Of a DNA stretch of 64,000 nt, positions 25,095 through 35,883 are shown piece after piece. Both the position numbers and the translations under genes were made by a program. Source of the DNA: Carallia brachiata (Eukaryota; Streptophyta; Magnoliopsida; Malpighiales; Rhizophoraceae); assembly GCA_021464245.1 (NCBI GenBank), contig JADCRB010000055.1, forward strand, positions 2,386,487 through 2,450,486, given 5' to 3'. The notes under the pieces are model-generated. The model did no database searches and was not told the DNA's origin. It saw only the letters and a list, made by a program, of their open reading frames with translations. The stretch's first letter is position 1, and each line of letters opens with the position of its first letter.

Positions 25095-26217
25095 GCACAA
25101 TGCCAGAAGCACGACTGTCCAAAAACTGCCAATCATTTTTCCTCATTTTTATCCTCTACGACGCGGGTCTGTGTTCTCCTCGCTTTGGCGCCGGTTTGGT
25201 TCACGTGGCCGTCGGTGGTGATGGATAACACGTGGCATCCATTAACTCCTACGAGCATTTGTACAGTAATTGTGGTTCGAGAAATATTTTGTTAATATAA
25301 ATCACCTCAAAATGGTTTAAGTTATTATATAATTTTATTTAAAAAATTAAAAAAAAAACTTTTTTTTACTTAAAAAAATCTATCGTGAATGTGTCTATCA
25401 GCACGTGATTTACGTAAACTAATCAAGTATTGCGAGTCATAAACTGAAGTATGTACGTACTAAATATTACTGAATTTCTTTCAAAAAAAAAAAAAATAAG
25501 GCATTAAACGCAGCTCACAGAATTTAAATTTAAATTGTGAGTGAGGAAAGCATCCTCGATTGACTAATCTGACTAAGTGCTAAATGATTGATTACACGTG
25601 TCTTTTATTTCATCGTTATCTACGTAACAGTTCTGTGGCTTTAGCTGGTCAAACTGTTTGTCTGTATCGTACGTTAATGCTTATCCTTATCCGGTTCTAT
25701 TTTTATTTTATAATGAACTGATAGCCAATATTTATTAATTCACAAACAAAAAAAGGGATAATTGATATCTATATAACAAATATTCAATTATATTATTCAA
25801 ATAACCGGTTAAAATTGACCACGTGTCTCAAAATTTTGTACAATGTAACTAACCATTTATTTATATGATTTAAATATTTTTTTAATATTAATAATATTAA
25901 TATAATTATGATAAGCCAAAATGTATATTAATTTTTAGCAGTTTTATATTGCCTAATAAAAAAAATCTCGTAATATTTTATTTTTACATTTGTCCCTTCT
26001 GTCTTTGTCTTGTCGAGATAGACTTTCAGCTTTCGTTATGGCGGCCTTGAGCGTGCTGGTCTAACATGCGCCGGTGCGTGCTTTGCGCACGACATGACGT
26101 CATTAGATTTTTCATTTTTTTCTTTGAAGTATACTTTCAATTTCCCTTTTTTTTTGTCTTAGGATTTGGTTTTAGACCAATACATATTTGTCTCCGAATT
26201 TTATTCTCATAAATATA

Positions 26218-26352
26218 TATAAAGAGTAATTAATTATTTTTTTTATAATTAGAATAAATAAAAATAATTAAATAATTAAATAATTTTTTTTAATTTTTTA
26301 ATTTTTTTATTATTATAATTATAAAAAATTAATAATTAATTTTACTTTTTAT
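26218..26352. mobile_element. Short hairpin MITE (about 135 bp)
   Basis: The left arm TAAAGAGTAATTAATTAT followed by T-rich sequence and TATAATTA is matched by the reverse complement of the right arm (ATAATTATAAAAAATTAA then TAATTTTACTTTTTA). The element is almost one perfect palindrome with a short AT-rich loop and is flanked by TA-rich sequence, so the target duplication cannot be told apart. Confidence 0.55.
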
Positions 26353-26555
26353 ACATATAAGTACAAATCTCGGAAGTCTTAAACTTTTCTGTTTGTCTTT
26401 TTGGGTTTTGTTTGCTTTTTGGGAGCGTTACCGTACGACGTGCCGTCATTAGGTTTTTTTCCGCAAAAGTTCTCATCATAATCATTAAGGAAAAAATTTA
26501 ACCGGCATAGGATTTTTTTTTTATTGGGTCTAATACATTTATTTTTGTAATTATA

Positions 26556-26662
26556 AACATTTTTTTATATAATTGTAAGAGAAAAATATAAATTAAAAAA
26601 ATAATAATATTTTTTATATCACTTTTTATTATTATATTATATAAAAAATATTCATAATTACA
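26556..26662. repeat. AT-rich inverted repeat, MITE-like
   Basis: TGTAATTATAAACATTTTTT at the left is mirrored by the inverse of AAAAAATATTCATAATTACA at the right, with an AT-rich centre. It resembles a small MITE but could be low-complexity coincidence. Confidence 0.4.
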
Positions 26663-26784
26663 TAAAAAAAAATATATATAAACATAATAAAAAAAATCAT
26701 ATGCTTATATAATAAAACCAATCATTAAAATAGCACAATTTCTGCGTGCGGAAGTAGGATCGGTTTGCGGTTTTTGTTAAAGAA

Positions 26785-26912
26785 ATTTAAGTAGAATAAA
26801 ATTAATAATTTTTATAATAAAAATTAAAATTATTATTTTTTATTATAAATATTATTAAATTTATTATAAAAATTATTAATTTTATCTCATTTAACACATT
26901 AAATTTTAATAC
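26785..26912. repeat. AT-rich inverted repeat, MITE-like
   Basis: The left arm AATAAAATTAATAATTTTTA and the inverse of the right arm (TAAAAATTATTAATTTTATC) match over about 30 bases. The same ATAATTTTTATAATAAAAATT motif appears in the KING1 intron element, so these may be related. Confidence 0.45.
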
Positions 26913-28453
26913 ACTAATATTATCTCTGCAAAATCTTGTGGGTGTTTCTCCACTCCCGGTCTCTGCTCCCCAGCCTTGATGTTACATTCTTAGACTGCCT
27001 TACAAAATATGTAATAATGCTAAACTTGTCAATAATTGCTTCAACTCTTCAAAGAAAATTTATGAGTCTTTGAGGATCGATCTATAGCTGAACTACACAT
27101 AGACGTGATTCGAACTCACTTGTTTTTTTTTTTTCCTCTAATTATTAAGTTATTAGTTTCAATGGACTAAATAAAGTTTACAAGTCTTTTTTGATAATAA
27201 GTAGTTTGGATTCTAATATATTTGTAATCATTCGGATCATATAACCATAGGACATGGTTGTATATTTTTCTTATTTGATAATGAAATTAACACAACAATT
27301 AAGGCCGCACTCGAATCACGTGTGTTTTAAGTGTCTTGTTTAGATGTTTATTTCATTTCATTTTAATCGAACTTCTTTGCTGCTCTTAATAAAGAAAAAT
27401 AAGAATCACTCGACTTGGTAACTTAGTGATAATTCGGCATTTCTCTCCTACTTGTAATATAGGTTTAAATTTCAGTGACAATACGTAGGGTTTTAACTCT
27501 TGATTTATCCAACTTTGACTGTAAGCTGCGCGCCGTTAGTTTTAAACTCGACAATCACTACGACTAGTTTGAGAGAATTAGGCTCGGATCCAATAATCTA
27601 TGGGTGATAAGTTCTTTTTTATAAATTGAATTAAATGAGACATTCAAACGAGAAATACGCCAATTTTAACTTACATATACAATAATCGACATATTCGTGA
27701 TAGATTTTTTTTGTTAATCACGAAAAAAAGAAAAGGTTGTTTGATTCATCAAAGTGGTTTTGAAGTTCCATTTATATCGTTCAATTAAGGTGCGAAAGAA
27801 CTTGATAAATAGGGTCTATTAAAGTTGCAGTATGCTCAATTTCTTACGTTGACATCAAAGTTTGTTCCACACCTAGTGAGTACCCTGGCCTAGAAGTTCA
27901 AGTAACTTAAACATGAACCAGTCATTGGGCAAGTCTCAAATGTGTGATACCAATCCAAGTGCCTCTACTTGCCATGATCATGCGAAGAGTTTAAAAACTA
28001 AATGATCCAACACAACTAGTTCGTATAATCCGTGCATTGCATTGCTTGCAAGCCGACACCATGATCAATCCACAAAAACCATTGGGACATTGACACTGAT
28101 AATACTGAAGTAAGTTCTCACCAGAATATCTCAGTCCTTGATACTGGTATCATACAGAGTTGATCATTCTTACAATTGCACAATACAAGGAACAAACAAG
28201 GGCCACTTAAAATAAGTGGGGAAGGCTGCGTTCAACTTATGATTTTCTTAGATGCAACTTGTAAGTCACATTTATGCCACAAAAGTTACAAGGTGACAAG
28301 AATCTCCATCTGAAGGTCTTAAGAGAGAGAATTCCACTACATCCCTAAGTTAGTTGAACTAAATAAATAAAAGAGGCAGAGAGATGATGTGGGAACTGGA
28401 AACGACTTATGGGGTGCCAATGCGCATACTAAGCAGACTTCACAGATACTTCA

Positions 28454-30305
28454 TTACGAGCTTCCAGGAGCATCACTCCCAGCAGCCTTCCGATTCAGGT
28501 AACGAATAACTGCATCTTCAACCCTAAAGATTCCAGACCAGGAAAAAAAGATCAGGATTGCCTACTACAAAGTGCATTTATTTCTTTTGCACCAAAGACC
28601 TCTACATGCAAAATCGATATGAGTGCATTAACCTTCTGTTTGCAGTTTCCTTTTTTTTTCTCACATTAATTTATCTCAAAAAAAAATCCTCCACAATATG
28701 TTTACAGAAAAAGAAGCAAATAATGAAAAATATTAAACAATAAGATTATATATAAAAAAAATCATACCACGTCTGATTATAGAAATCAGATCGGCGCTCT
28801 TTTTCCAAGTTGCGGTTGGCATCACCAGCAATAAGCTTTAAGTCTTTGCTCTGAGAGGAAATTAAAGCATTGATAAACTCTGCTGGAGACTGACTGAAAC
28901 CAAGAAAGAAAGCCTGCCTCCTCCGATGCTCTATTATCTTTTTTACAGCATTGCAAATTATTTCATCACAACTCTCGATTTCTTTGTGCTTCTCTGCACT
29001 TGCCAAGAACGAAGCAAGATCCCTTTGTAGTGGAAAAGGAACATCAACTACAATGTCATAACAAGTCGTTCCAGAAGGGCAATTTCCCGATAGCTTGATC
29101 CTATGCTCCAGATGAATAGGCTGTGGAGAAGATAAATGCTGGCTTATCTTCTGTGATACTGTTGCAAATTTCACCTTCTCCTCCCCAAATAACTTCTGAA
29201 GGGGTGGATCACAGATGAAGAAGGATGGATCAGTTGCATTCTGCAACTTCTTTGCTTTCACATATTGCCAAAATGCAATCATGATTTTTGGGCGTGTCTC
29301 TACCTCAATCCCAAGAACTTCTGATAAAGCGGGTGAAAGCTTGAATTTATCAGGCACATAATTCATCTCTAGTCTTATTATTGCAGTGAATTCCTTGTCT
29401 CCTTTTCTCTTCACCTCAAAACCCTCGTGAAGCAAAGGAGACCGAGCACTCTCCCATAAGATAACATGATTGTCTGGATAGAGGCCCTGGTCCAAGTATA
29501 TTGTGATTTTCTTGAAGTAAGATGAGAATTTTGGGTATGCTTTCTGTTTCAGTCCAGCCAGCACAGGATCTTTCCCATCTTCTAGTATCCTCCCAATAAT
29601 CTTCAGCGACCAAGAAGGAGGTTGTGCATTCATCTCATGAACCCCTTCTCCCTGATTTTCAAAAGTATTAAAAACATATACTCTGAGTGTTTTCCGAATA
29701 CAGGGTGGATTTTTAAGGGACTCCTGAATATCCATCTTCTTTCTAGCCATAGCTGCATCTACTCTGGCCTCAAATTCAAGCAACTGAGAATACAGTGCAG
29801 ATTCTGGTAAAATTGTAGCCACATTTTCAGGTATCTGCTTTTCAGGGAGCTTCCGTTTCTTCCTACGTGCAGCTGGGGTCAACTCCATTGTTTTAAATGG
29901 TAAAGCCGCATTGCTATTTGATGAAGCACCCGAAGGCCTGGAAGGTGGCTTCTGGCTAGCCTTTTTGGCACTTGCAGGTCCAGGTGTGGACGCAGAAGGT
30001 GATGAAACTCCAACACTGCTGTTGTCAGGGTTTTGCAGCTGTGCAGTGGATTGGTTCGTTGATTGCACCTGAGCTTGGAAACGGGAGTGAGCTGGCTGTG
30101 CCGGCTGTGATCGGCCAAGCAGTTGAGCTTGTGGCTCAGACAGCCGAAAATGGCCCGGAAAAGGGGACCCGCCTTGTGTTTGAGATTGTGACTGTGAGAG
30201 AAGGTGCGGAGCTGGGTGATTCAGAGGAACAGATTGTGTTACTCCCCCAGCATTCGCAAGCGGGGAAGGTGCCCCAATACTTCTACTGGAATTATTGGTA
30301 TTCAT
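28454..30305 (-). CDS. CHC1: SWI/SNF complex component SNF12 homologue (BAF60/CHC1), SWIB domain
   Basis: SNF12/BAF60 is an accessory subunit of SWI/SNF chromatin remodellers in the nucleus. Two coding exons, 30305-28768 and 28523-28454, join through a split Trp codon (TG|G) to give 535 aa, near the length known for the Arabidopsis protein. Residues 1-150 are Gln/Ser/Pro-rich and probably disordered. A basic patch [14 protein letters not shown] near 155 may be a nuclear localisation signal. The SWIB/MDM2 fold is at about 318-395 ([13 protein letters not shown] through [19 protein letters not shown]). The C-terminus is helical and ends [15 protein letters not shown] leader intron is likely, with donor CAG|GTAAATA at 30638/30637 and acceptor near 30320. 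It is head to head with the RPL17 locus. Confidence 0.95.
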
Positions 30306-30998
30306 ATTTGTTCCTATCTTACAACGTTAGACCCATCCAGGAAAAAGATAACAACTAAATATTCCTTCAACAAACAACCAAACAGCCAATTAAAACCTCA
30401 TAAAACCCAAAAAACACAAACCCGCAATACTTTCCGAACTCTACTGGCTAGTCTAATTAGCTGCCAATCCCCCAAAAAAACGAGAAACGACACAACCTCT
30501 TCAAACTTGTAAGCGAATTCAGCTTAACCAATTTAGAACACGAAAGTCGAAACCCTAATCAGAATAAAAACTAAAGAAGCAGAACGAACCCCAACACAAC
30601 AGCTGAGCGTTAAATCAGACAACATATGATTATTTACCTGAACCCACACAATTTGACAAAAACATCAAACGACCATAGCTTGCTTCCCTTGCGACTCCAA
30701 ATTCCTTTCAAAAACAGCTAAAGTGAACCGTCAATCTCGGAATCCGTCAACACTTACATTAAATTACATGTAAAGGAATGGGGAGAAAGAAAACAAAACC
30801 ACCGCCAAAACGCAATGGCGCCTGAATATTTCTTTTAACTATTGTTCAAAAACTTTCAAATTCCGGCTCTCGACAATCGGTTCACTGAAGCGAGGCCGGC
30901 CAGGCTCGCCGCTGGCTTCTCTCTCTGTATTTATTTGCGTTTTATTGGACAATGACTTAAAGGCCCTTGGTTTTAGGGCAATTTTCGAAAGACTGCAA
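30306..30998. other. SNF12 leader, leader intron and proximal promoter
   Basis: Contains the probable 5'-UTR intron of SNF12 (about 30320-30637) and leader sequence up to roughly 30.9 kb. Open frames on the plus strand here are complementary to the SNF12 N-terminus or leader and are not taken as genes. Confidence 0.6.
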
Positions 30999-31090
30999 TG
31001 GGCCTAGTGGGCTCAATAATCGGAAAGCCCAAATGGGCCCAATTTAACAAAATATTGGGCTTTAAGGTTTTGTTCGGAAGCCCAGGCCCA
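30999..31090. promoter_or_regulatory. Cluster of TGGGCY (site II / TCP) elements between SNF12 and RPL17
   Basis: At least six copies of TGGGCC or TGGGCT in either orientation fall within 92 bases, including 30999-31004 (TGGGCC), 31079-31084 (AGCCCA) and 31085-31090 (GGCCCA). Site II elements bound by TCP factors are typical of ribosomal protein and other growth genes. The cluster lies about 690 bases from the SNF12 start and 750 bases from the RPL17 start. The latter distance has been lengthened by SINE insertions. Confidence 0.7.
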
Positions 31091-31116
31091 AATTAAAAGA
31101 GTAAACCCGAGCCAGA

Positions 31117-31336
31117 AAGAAGTGGTAATATCAACCCAAGTGGTATGATTGAGTGGAAAGAACTCATCCATCATTAACTAAATGTTAGGGGTTCGATTCT
31201 TAACTTTGAGTATGAAGCAGTTTTAAAATTTTAGACCAGTTGTCTCACCCTTCGAGGTGTCTGCAAATCAGCGAGGGGATTAGTTATCATGATCGACGGT
31301 GAATACTCCGGTCAAAAACTAAAAAAAAAAAAGTGG
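31117..31336 (+). mobile_element. SINE-like element 1 of a cluster, with A and B boxes
   Basis: After a target-like GAAGTGGTAATATC (about 31119-31132), the body carries an A-box-like TGGTATGATTGAGTGG (31141-31156) and a B box GGTTCGATTC (31190-31199). It ends ATCGACGGTGAATACTCCGG plus an A-run, and AAGTGGCAATACC follows. These imperfect flanking repeats fit an old target-site duplication. Confidence 0.7.
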
Positions 31337-31364
31337 CAATACCGAAAAAAAAAATGACAATATC

Positions 31365-31531
31365 GACGAGTGCTAATGTGGATGACAAGAGTTCGTTACT
31401 CTTTAGTTAAAAGTCTCAAGTTTGAATTCTGAAAATACAGTTATATTAATTGCAAATCAACGAGAGATTAGTCATTATGATCGACGGTGGATACCCGAGT
31501 CAAAGATAAAAAAAAAAAAAAAAGAAGTGGC
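31365..31531 (+). mobile_element. SINE-like element 2 of the cluster
   Basis: Divergent copy of element 1. The B-box-like segment is AGTTTGAATTC (about 31419) and the 3' part ATTATGATCGACGGTGGATA matches element 1, ending in a 17-base A-run and then GAAGTGGCAATACTG. Its leading flank TGACAATATCGAC is also repeated before element 3. Confidence 0.65.
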
Positions 31532-31534
31532 AAT

Positions 31535-31757
31535 ACTGAAAAATACAAGTGACAATATCGACAAGTACTAACATGGATGACAATAGTTCATTACCCTTTA
31601 GTTAAAGGTCTCAAAATTAAATTCTGAGAATACAGTTATATTAAATATCTATTGAGATATTTTTACTGTCTTTCAGTAGTCTGTCCAATAGGTTGGATAC
31701 TGAGCAATCTTAGGAAAAAAAAAAAAAAAAAAAAAAAAGGAAGAAAGAAGTGGCAAT
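31535..31757 (+). mobile_element. SINE-like element 3 of the cluster, different tail
   Basis: The 5' half (AACATGGATGACAATAGTTC through ATTCTGAGAATACAGTTATA) matches element 2, but the 3' half is unrelated (CTGTCTTTCAGTAGTCTGTC and GGTTGGATACTGAGCAATC) and ends in a 24-base A-run. GAAGTGGCAATA follows again. It is therefore a composite, or a different subfamily sharing the 5' promoter half. Confidence 0.6.
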
Positions 31758-31842
31758 AGCAGGCGCCTGCAGTACTGTGCTTTTTAAGGCTTCTTCTTTC
31801 GTATCGCCGTTGAAACGCGAAGAATTTGCAGAAGCTGCAGCA

Positions 31843-34182
31843 ATGGTGGGTTTCTGTTGAATATTTGTTTTGATCTTGAATTTTGCAATGGGATTAGATT
31901 AAAATGTTTCTGTTTTATTTTTTTATTTTGTTTTTTTTTGGTTTTTATGTGGGTTCTGATTTATTGGATTTTCAGGTGAAGTATTCGAGAGAACCAGACA
32001 ACCCCACCAAGTGTGAGTGCGAAACCTAGATTTCGGTTTTTCATTTTCAGTTTATCCTCACACAATAAAAAGCCTTAAAAAGTAGTAGAATTTATGGCCA
32101 ATTTTAATTAGTTTTTGTTATTGTATAAATGAAATGTGGTTGTACTGCCGTGACCATGTATTTCAGCATGCAAGGCCAGGGGCTCTGAACTACGAGTACA
32201 TTTTAAGGTACGTCATATTATTCTAGATTTTTTTTTTTATTACATCATTATGTCCGTTATTCTTTTCATTTGAAGCGGCACTGAAAATTCATGGCGTGTA
32301 TGATTTATTTTGTGTTGTTGGGCCGAAACGAGTTCTTGGTACAATTGATGAATCATAGGACTCAACCGGGAAGGTGAATTAGCTGATGATTGTCCTGTTG
32401 TATTTTGGCAGTTCCAGATGTTTATTTGAATTGCATTAGTTACTTATGTCATTTTGAAAATGTTGGTTTTATTGTATCTAAGTTAATCTGAACAAACCGA
32501 TCAAATTATGCAACTCACGTCCCAAAATCTGTGGGCACGAATTGAGTTAATTGAAATTGAGCATTAATGGTCCTGTTAATTGAATTCGTATATTCCCTTT
32601 TCGTTGACAAGAACTGGGAAGCATGAAGTTTTTTTTCTCTACCTTCTAGTACGATGTATAGTGTAACACTGCTTCTTTTATAGTCTAGATGCTTACCTCT
32701 GAATTTGGGCTTGATCAAATTTACTTCTGTGAATGAGGTTATTTGCGTTCACAGTTTGAGGCTTTTGGTTGAGTTGATCAATCGAGGTTGTGACGGCTTC
32801 TTTTACATCCCTGGGGATTTTCTCATTTTGATAGTTAACCCTTGAGGGGAAGAAAGAAGAAAACAGAACTTTCGTGCCTAGATCTCTCATGAGCTTCAGG
32901 AAAAATCATTCATTGGTTGGGAGCCTATAACGTGTTTATTTTTTCAAAGTAGATGGTTCAATAAGTGATCATACATTGACCACCTGTTATCCTATTTCAT
33001 GTGCGAATCAGCCTAGTAAATTAAATATTTATGTGCAATAACAAGAAGTGACAACATCATTTTGATCTTCCTTTAGTCTGCTTTTTTTTTTTTGTTTTTT
33101 TTTGCCACACAAGGTGTGTTGGCCGTACTAAAAGCGTCTGTTTTCTTTGAAATCTTCTTTTTCCAAAGTTTTACCAGATCATTAACAATCATTTGAACTT
33201 GCTTTGGAATTGCATAATCTGTCAACAACATTTAGTTATCTGAAAATCTGACTTATGTAGCAGCAATCTCACTTGTTTTATTAAATTTGGCGGCACTCAC
33301 TCTTGTATCTTATTGAATTAAAAATCAGAATACAAGGGAGACTGCTCATGCAATTTGAAAGTTGCCTTTGGGCAAGGCTAAGAGGTACTTGGAAGATGTT
33401 TTGGCACATAAACAAGCTATCCCATTCAGGCGCTTTTGTGGGGGTGTTGGTCGAACAGCATAGGCTAAGAATTGTCATTCAAATGGACAAGGACGCTGGC
33501 CTGTTAAATCTGCAAGATTTATCCTTGATCTGCTCAAGAATGCTGAAAGCAACGCTGAGGTAGTTTTTTTTTTAAAGTCTCGCAGTACCCCTTCCACCTG
33601 TCTCGTGATGTCCTGTTTGATATTTTATATTTTCTGAATAGGTAAAAGGTTTGGATATAGATGCACTTTACATATCTCATATCCAAGTTAACCAAGCACA
33701 AAAGCAACGCCGTCGCACTTATCGTGCTCATGGAAGGATTAATCGTGAGTGCATTCTCTCCACCATTGATTGCACATTTTCCCATCCTCTGCGTAAGCTA
33801 ATTGTTGCCTTTGTGTTTGTTTGGCAGCTTACATGTCCTCTCCATGTCACATTGAGTTAGTCTTATGAGAGAAAGAAGAACCTGTCTCCAAGGAGGTAAT
33901 GAGTCACACCCAAGATAGCTGTTGAAATTATTATGGATAGCCTTTTGCTGTTTCCATGATGTTTTCTTAATGTCTTTCTCTCTCTCTCTGTCTTTGGATA
34001 AACTTCCTCTTGTAGAACTCACAGGACTTATGCATTATTACGCATTTGAAATGCATGAATCTTCACTCAGAATTGCATGATGCTACATCTTACATCATCT
34101 CTTGATGGTTCTGCAGCCTGAGACTCAACTGGCCCCTAGGAAACCAAAGGCTCAAGCTCTACGCAGTGGGGATTTGTCCTGA
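31843..34182 (+). pseudogene. RPL17: Ribosomal protein L17 (uL22) locus with three in-frame stops
   Basis: uL22/RPL17 lines the exit tunnel of the cytosolic 60S subunit. Seven exons with intact GT-AG sites: 31843-31845 (ATG only), 31976-32012, 32167-32207, 33329-33559, 33642-33744, 33828-33895, 34117-34182. They join without any indel into 183 codons (family about 175) and start MVKYSREPDNPTKSCKARGS. Three codons are stops: TGA at 33356 (codon 37, normally Arg in AHAIRKLPL), TAG at 33461 (codon 72, normally Gln in GRTAQAKN) and TGA at 33866 (codon 152, normally Ser in VLSEKEEP). Two of these are C-to-T changes, and an NRHSNG Arg has become Cys the same way. A short pyrimidine-rich leader precedes the ATG. 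It is a non-processed pseudogene unless the sequence is wrong. Confidence 0.88.
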
Positions 34183-34510
34183 AAATGAACAACAGATCGA
34201 TGATGTTGGCACCATGAGAGCATTTTTGTTTTCTGTTTCTTTGTTGGAGTACTCAGATACTTTGAGCTCATTTCATTAAATACATGTTTTCGAACGTAGA
34301 TTTATTTAAACTTTTAGTATTAAATTTTTTGATGTGGCTGCTGTTGCCCGCTGGCAATGAAATTTTTACCTGGTGCTATCCTGCTACGAATGACAGTTGA
34401 AGTTTATTTTCGGTAAATTCGTTAAAAGAATCGGCAGTTCTCTTTCAAAGCCTCTTGCCTATTAGGGGTACATTGCATCGTAGGATGTCATGGCTACTAG
34501 GCTAGGAAGT
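34183..34510 (+). other. RPL17 3' flank
   Basis: Probably the former 3' UTR, with an ATTAAATAC-type AT-rich stretch near 34276. Nothing else was seen before the retroposon insertion. Confidence 0.5.
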
Positions 34511-35595
34511 AGCAACTACATTTTCTGATGGCATATCCAAACACCTCTCTCTCTCTCTCTCTCTCTCCCCGAAGGTCCACCCCATGTTGGCTCTGGAAAT
34601 CTGGCCGGCGGTGGTGGCTATTCACCACTGCCGGTCAGACACTCTCCTTCTCTACCTCTCCTTTTCCCTCTACCTTTCTCCCAACTCGCTGCTGTTCCTT
34701 CCACAATGCTGCCAGCTTCTTCTTCCATTCTATTTTCATTTTTGTGGTGTGTTAGTTTGGTTTTTTTACAGATCTAACTCCAGTAATGCTTCCCATGGCC
34801 CTTTTGTCACTAGACACAAACTCCTCTCAAGATTGCCATCATCTTCACCTTTCCAGCCGTCGTTTCTAGTGACGGCGCTGCTGCGCCAGCCACCATGAAT
34901 GTTGCAGATGGAGTCGCCGGTGCTGCTCATGCTGTTCACGCAACCCTGACAAGTGGTGCAGTTGTTGTCCACATCGCCGGCGACCTCATCGTCGTCGGTG
35001 CCATCGGTGCTGTCTCTGAAGTCGTCGCTACCGCAGTCTCCAATACTGAAGCTACTGCTGCTGCTCGGTCCACGGGCGGAGGGGGCGGCGCCACCGTCAC
35101 CTTTGTTTCTGATGAGTTGGACCACTGTAGTTATTTTTGGGTTGGGTGTATTGCTATGTATGGGTGTTGCTTTTGGAACTAAAGTTGTATTATATTTATA
35201 TTTAGTTTGTGTTTTCTGTAAGTTAGTTTTGAAAGAAATTGTTGTCAGGTATATTCGGTTGATTTCTGTTGCAGGTTCACTGAGATGCGGTTTATGCTGC
35301 CGTAAACAGTTTTGTCCGAATGAGTTAAATATGTTTAAAACCTCGGTGTTAAGTAGATGTAATTTAGTTTCAATTTGTTCTTTCGTCAGATAAATTAGAT
35401 TTGTCTAATAGTCTTTCGACCCAATTAGTTTATGATTTTTGTGACATAATCAGTTGTAAGTTATTTTGGCTGTCTATTACTCTTTCCTCATGCAGGTTAT
35501 TCTGACGCTGTCATGTTAATCCGATATACAATGTTGCTTTCTATTAATGCTACGGTTTCCTTTTGTTCAAAAAAAAAAAAAAAGCAACTACATTT
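34511..35595 (+). mobile_element. LINE-derived or other poly(A) retroposon, about 1.06 kb, 13-bp TSD
   Basis: The body (34524-35582) is bounded by perfect direct repeats AGCAACTACATTT at 34511-34523 and 35583-35595 and ends ...GGTTTCCTTTTGTTCAAAA in an A-run. That terminus resembles plant L1-type LINEs. It begins with a CT-rich stretch (34540-34568), then a GC-rich part with repeated GCCGCC/GGTGGTG trinucleotides (34600-35110). Open frames of 75-146 codons on both strands of the GC-rich part have low-complexity composition and no LINE ORF1 or reverse transcriptase motif. A non-autonomous, internally deleted copy is most likely; a retroposed long noncoding RNA is the alternative. Confidence 0.72.
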
Positions 35596-35883
35596 GATTT
35601 AAATCTGAGATGACCTGAAGTAAAGATTGAAATTCAAATCACGTTCCCATAACGGGGATTAGATTTGACTCTGTTTTCAATGAACCTGATCTGGAACCGA
35701 ACAGTGGATATAATGTTTTTGCAATCAGGATACGTCAAAATGTAAAAGCTCTTGTTTGCGTTCACTTTTCTGTCACAAATGTTTTGGAGGGCACTATATC
35801 TAGGAAAATGAAGGAAGATTTCAGACGCAAATGGCTCTTATGAAATCCTGTGGCAGCAAGGTGACAATCAATGTCAGGATTGG
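35596..35883. other. Short spacer before gene X
   Basis: Probable 3' UTR of gene X (minus strand) next to the retroposon. No gene seen. Confidence 0.45.

Larger units (their letters stand above)
25095..28453. other. Intergenic region between KING1 (5') and SNF12 (3')
   Basis: KING1's promoter lies at the left and SNF12's 3' UTR at the right. The centre, 25.3-27.0 kb, is very AT-rich and contains three inverted-repeat elements listed separately. Near 27410-27530 is a stretch with a SINE-like look (TTGGTAACTTAGTGATAA followed by GGTTTAAATTTCAGTG), too degraded to call. No gene is supported. Confidence 0.5.

Noticed and set aside
29972..30358. 128-codon plus-strand frame over the SNF12 N-terminus
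   Set aside because: Complement of the Gln/Ser-rich SNF12 coding region; no independent support.
31190..31199. Possible tRNA gene (GGTTCGATTC T-loop-like)
   Set aside because: No acceptor stem or anticodon arm could be paired; the surrounding sequence ends in an A-run and fits a SINE. The same holds for 8023-8032. No tRNA, rRNA or CRISPR array was seen anywhere in the window.
33303..33563. 86-codon open frame over RPL17 exon 4
   Set aside because: Wrong frame. The RPL17 frame is the one giving [20 protein letters not shown] and [17 protein letters not shown]; the open frame exists because it is shifted.
34528..35393. Several open frames on both strands of the 34.5-35.4 kb GC-rich block
   Set aside because: They lie inside a retroposon bounded by target-site duplications, overlap each other on opposite strands, and have trinucleotide-repeat composition without domains.
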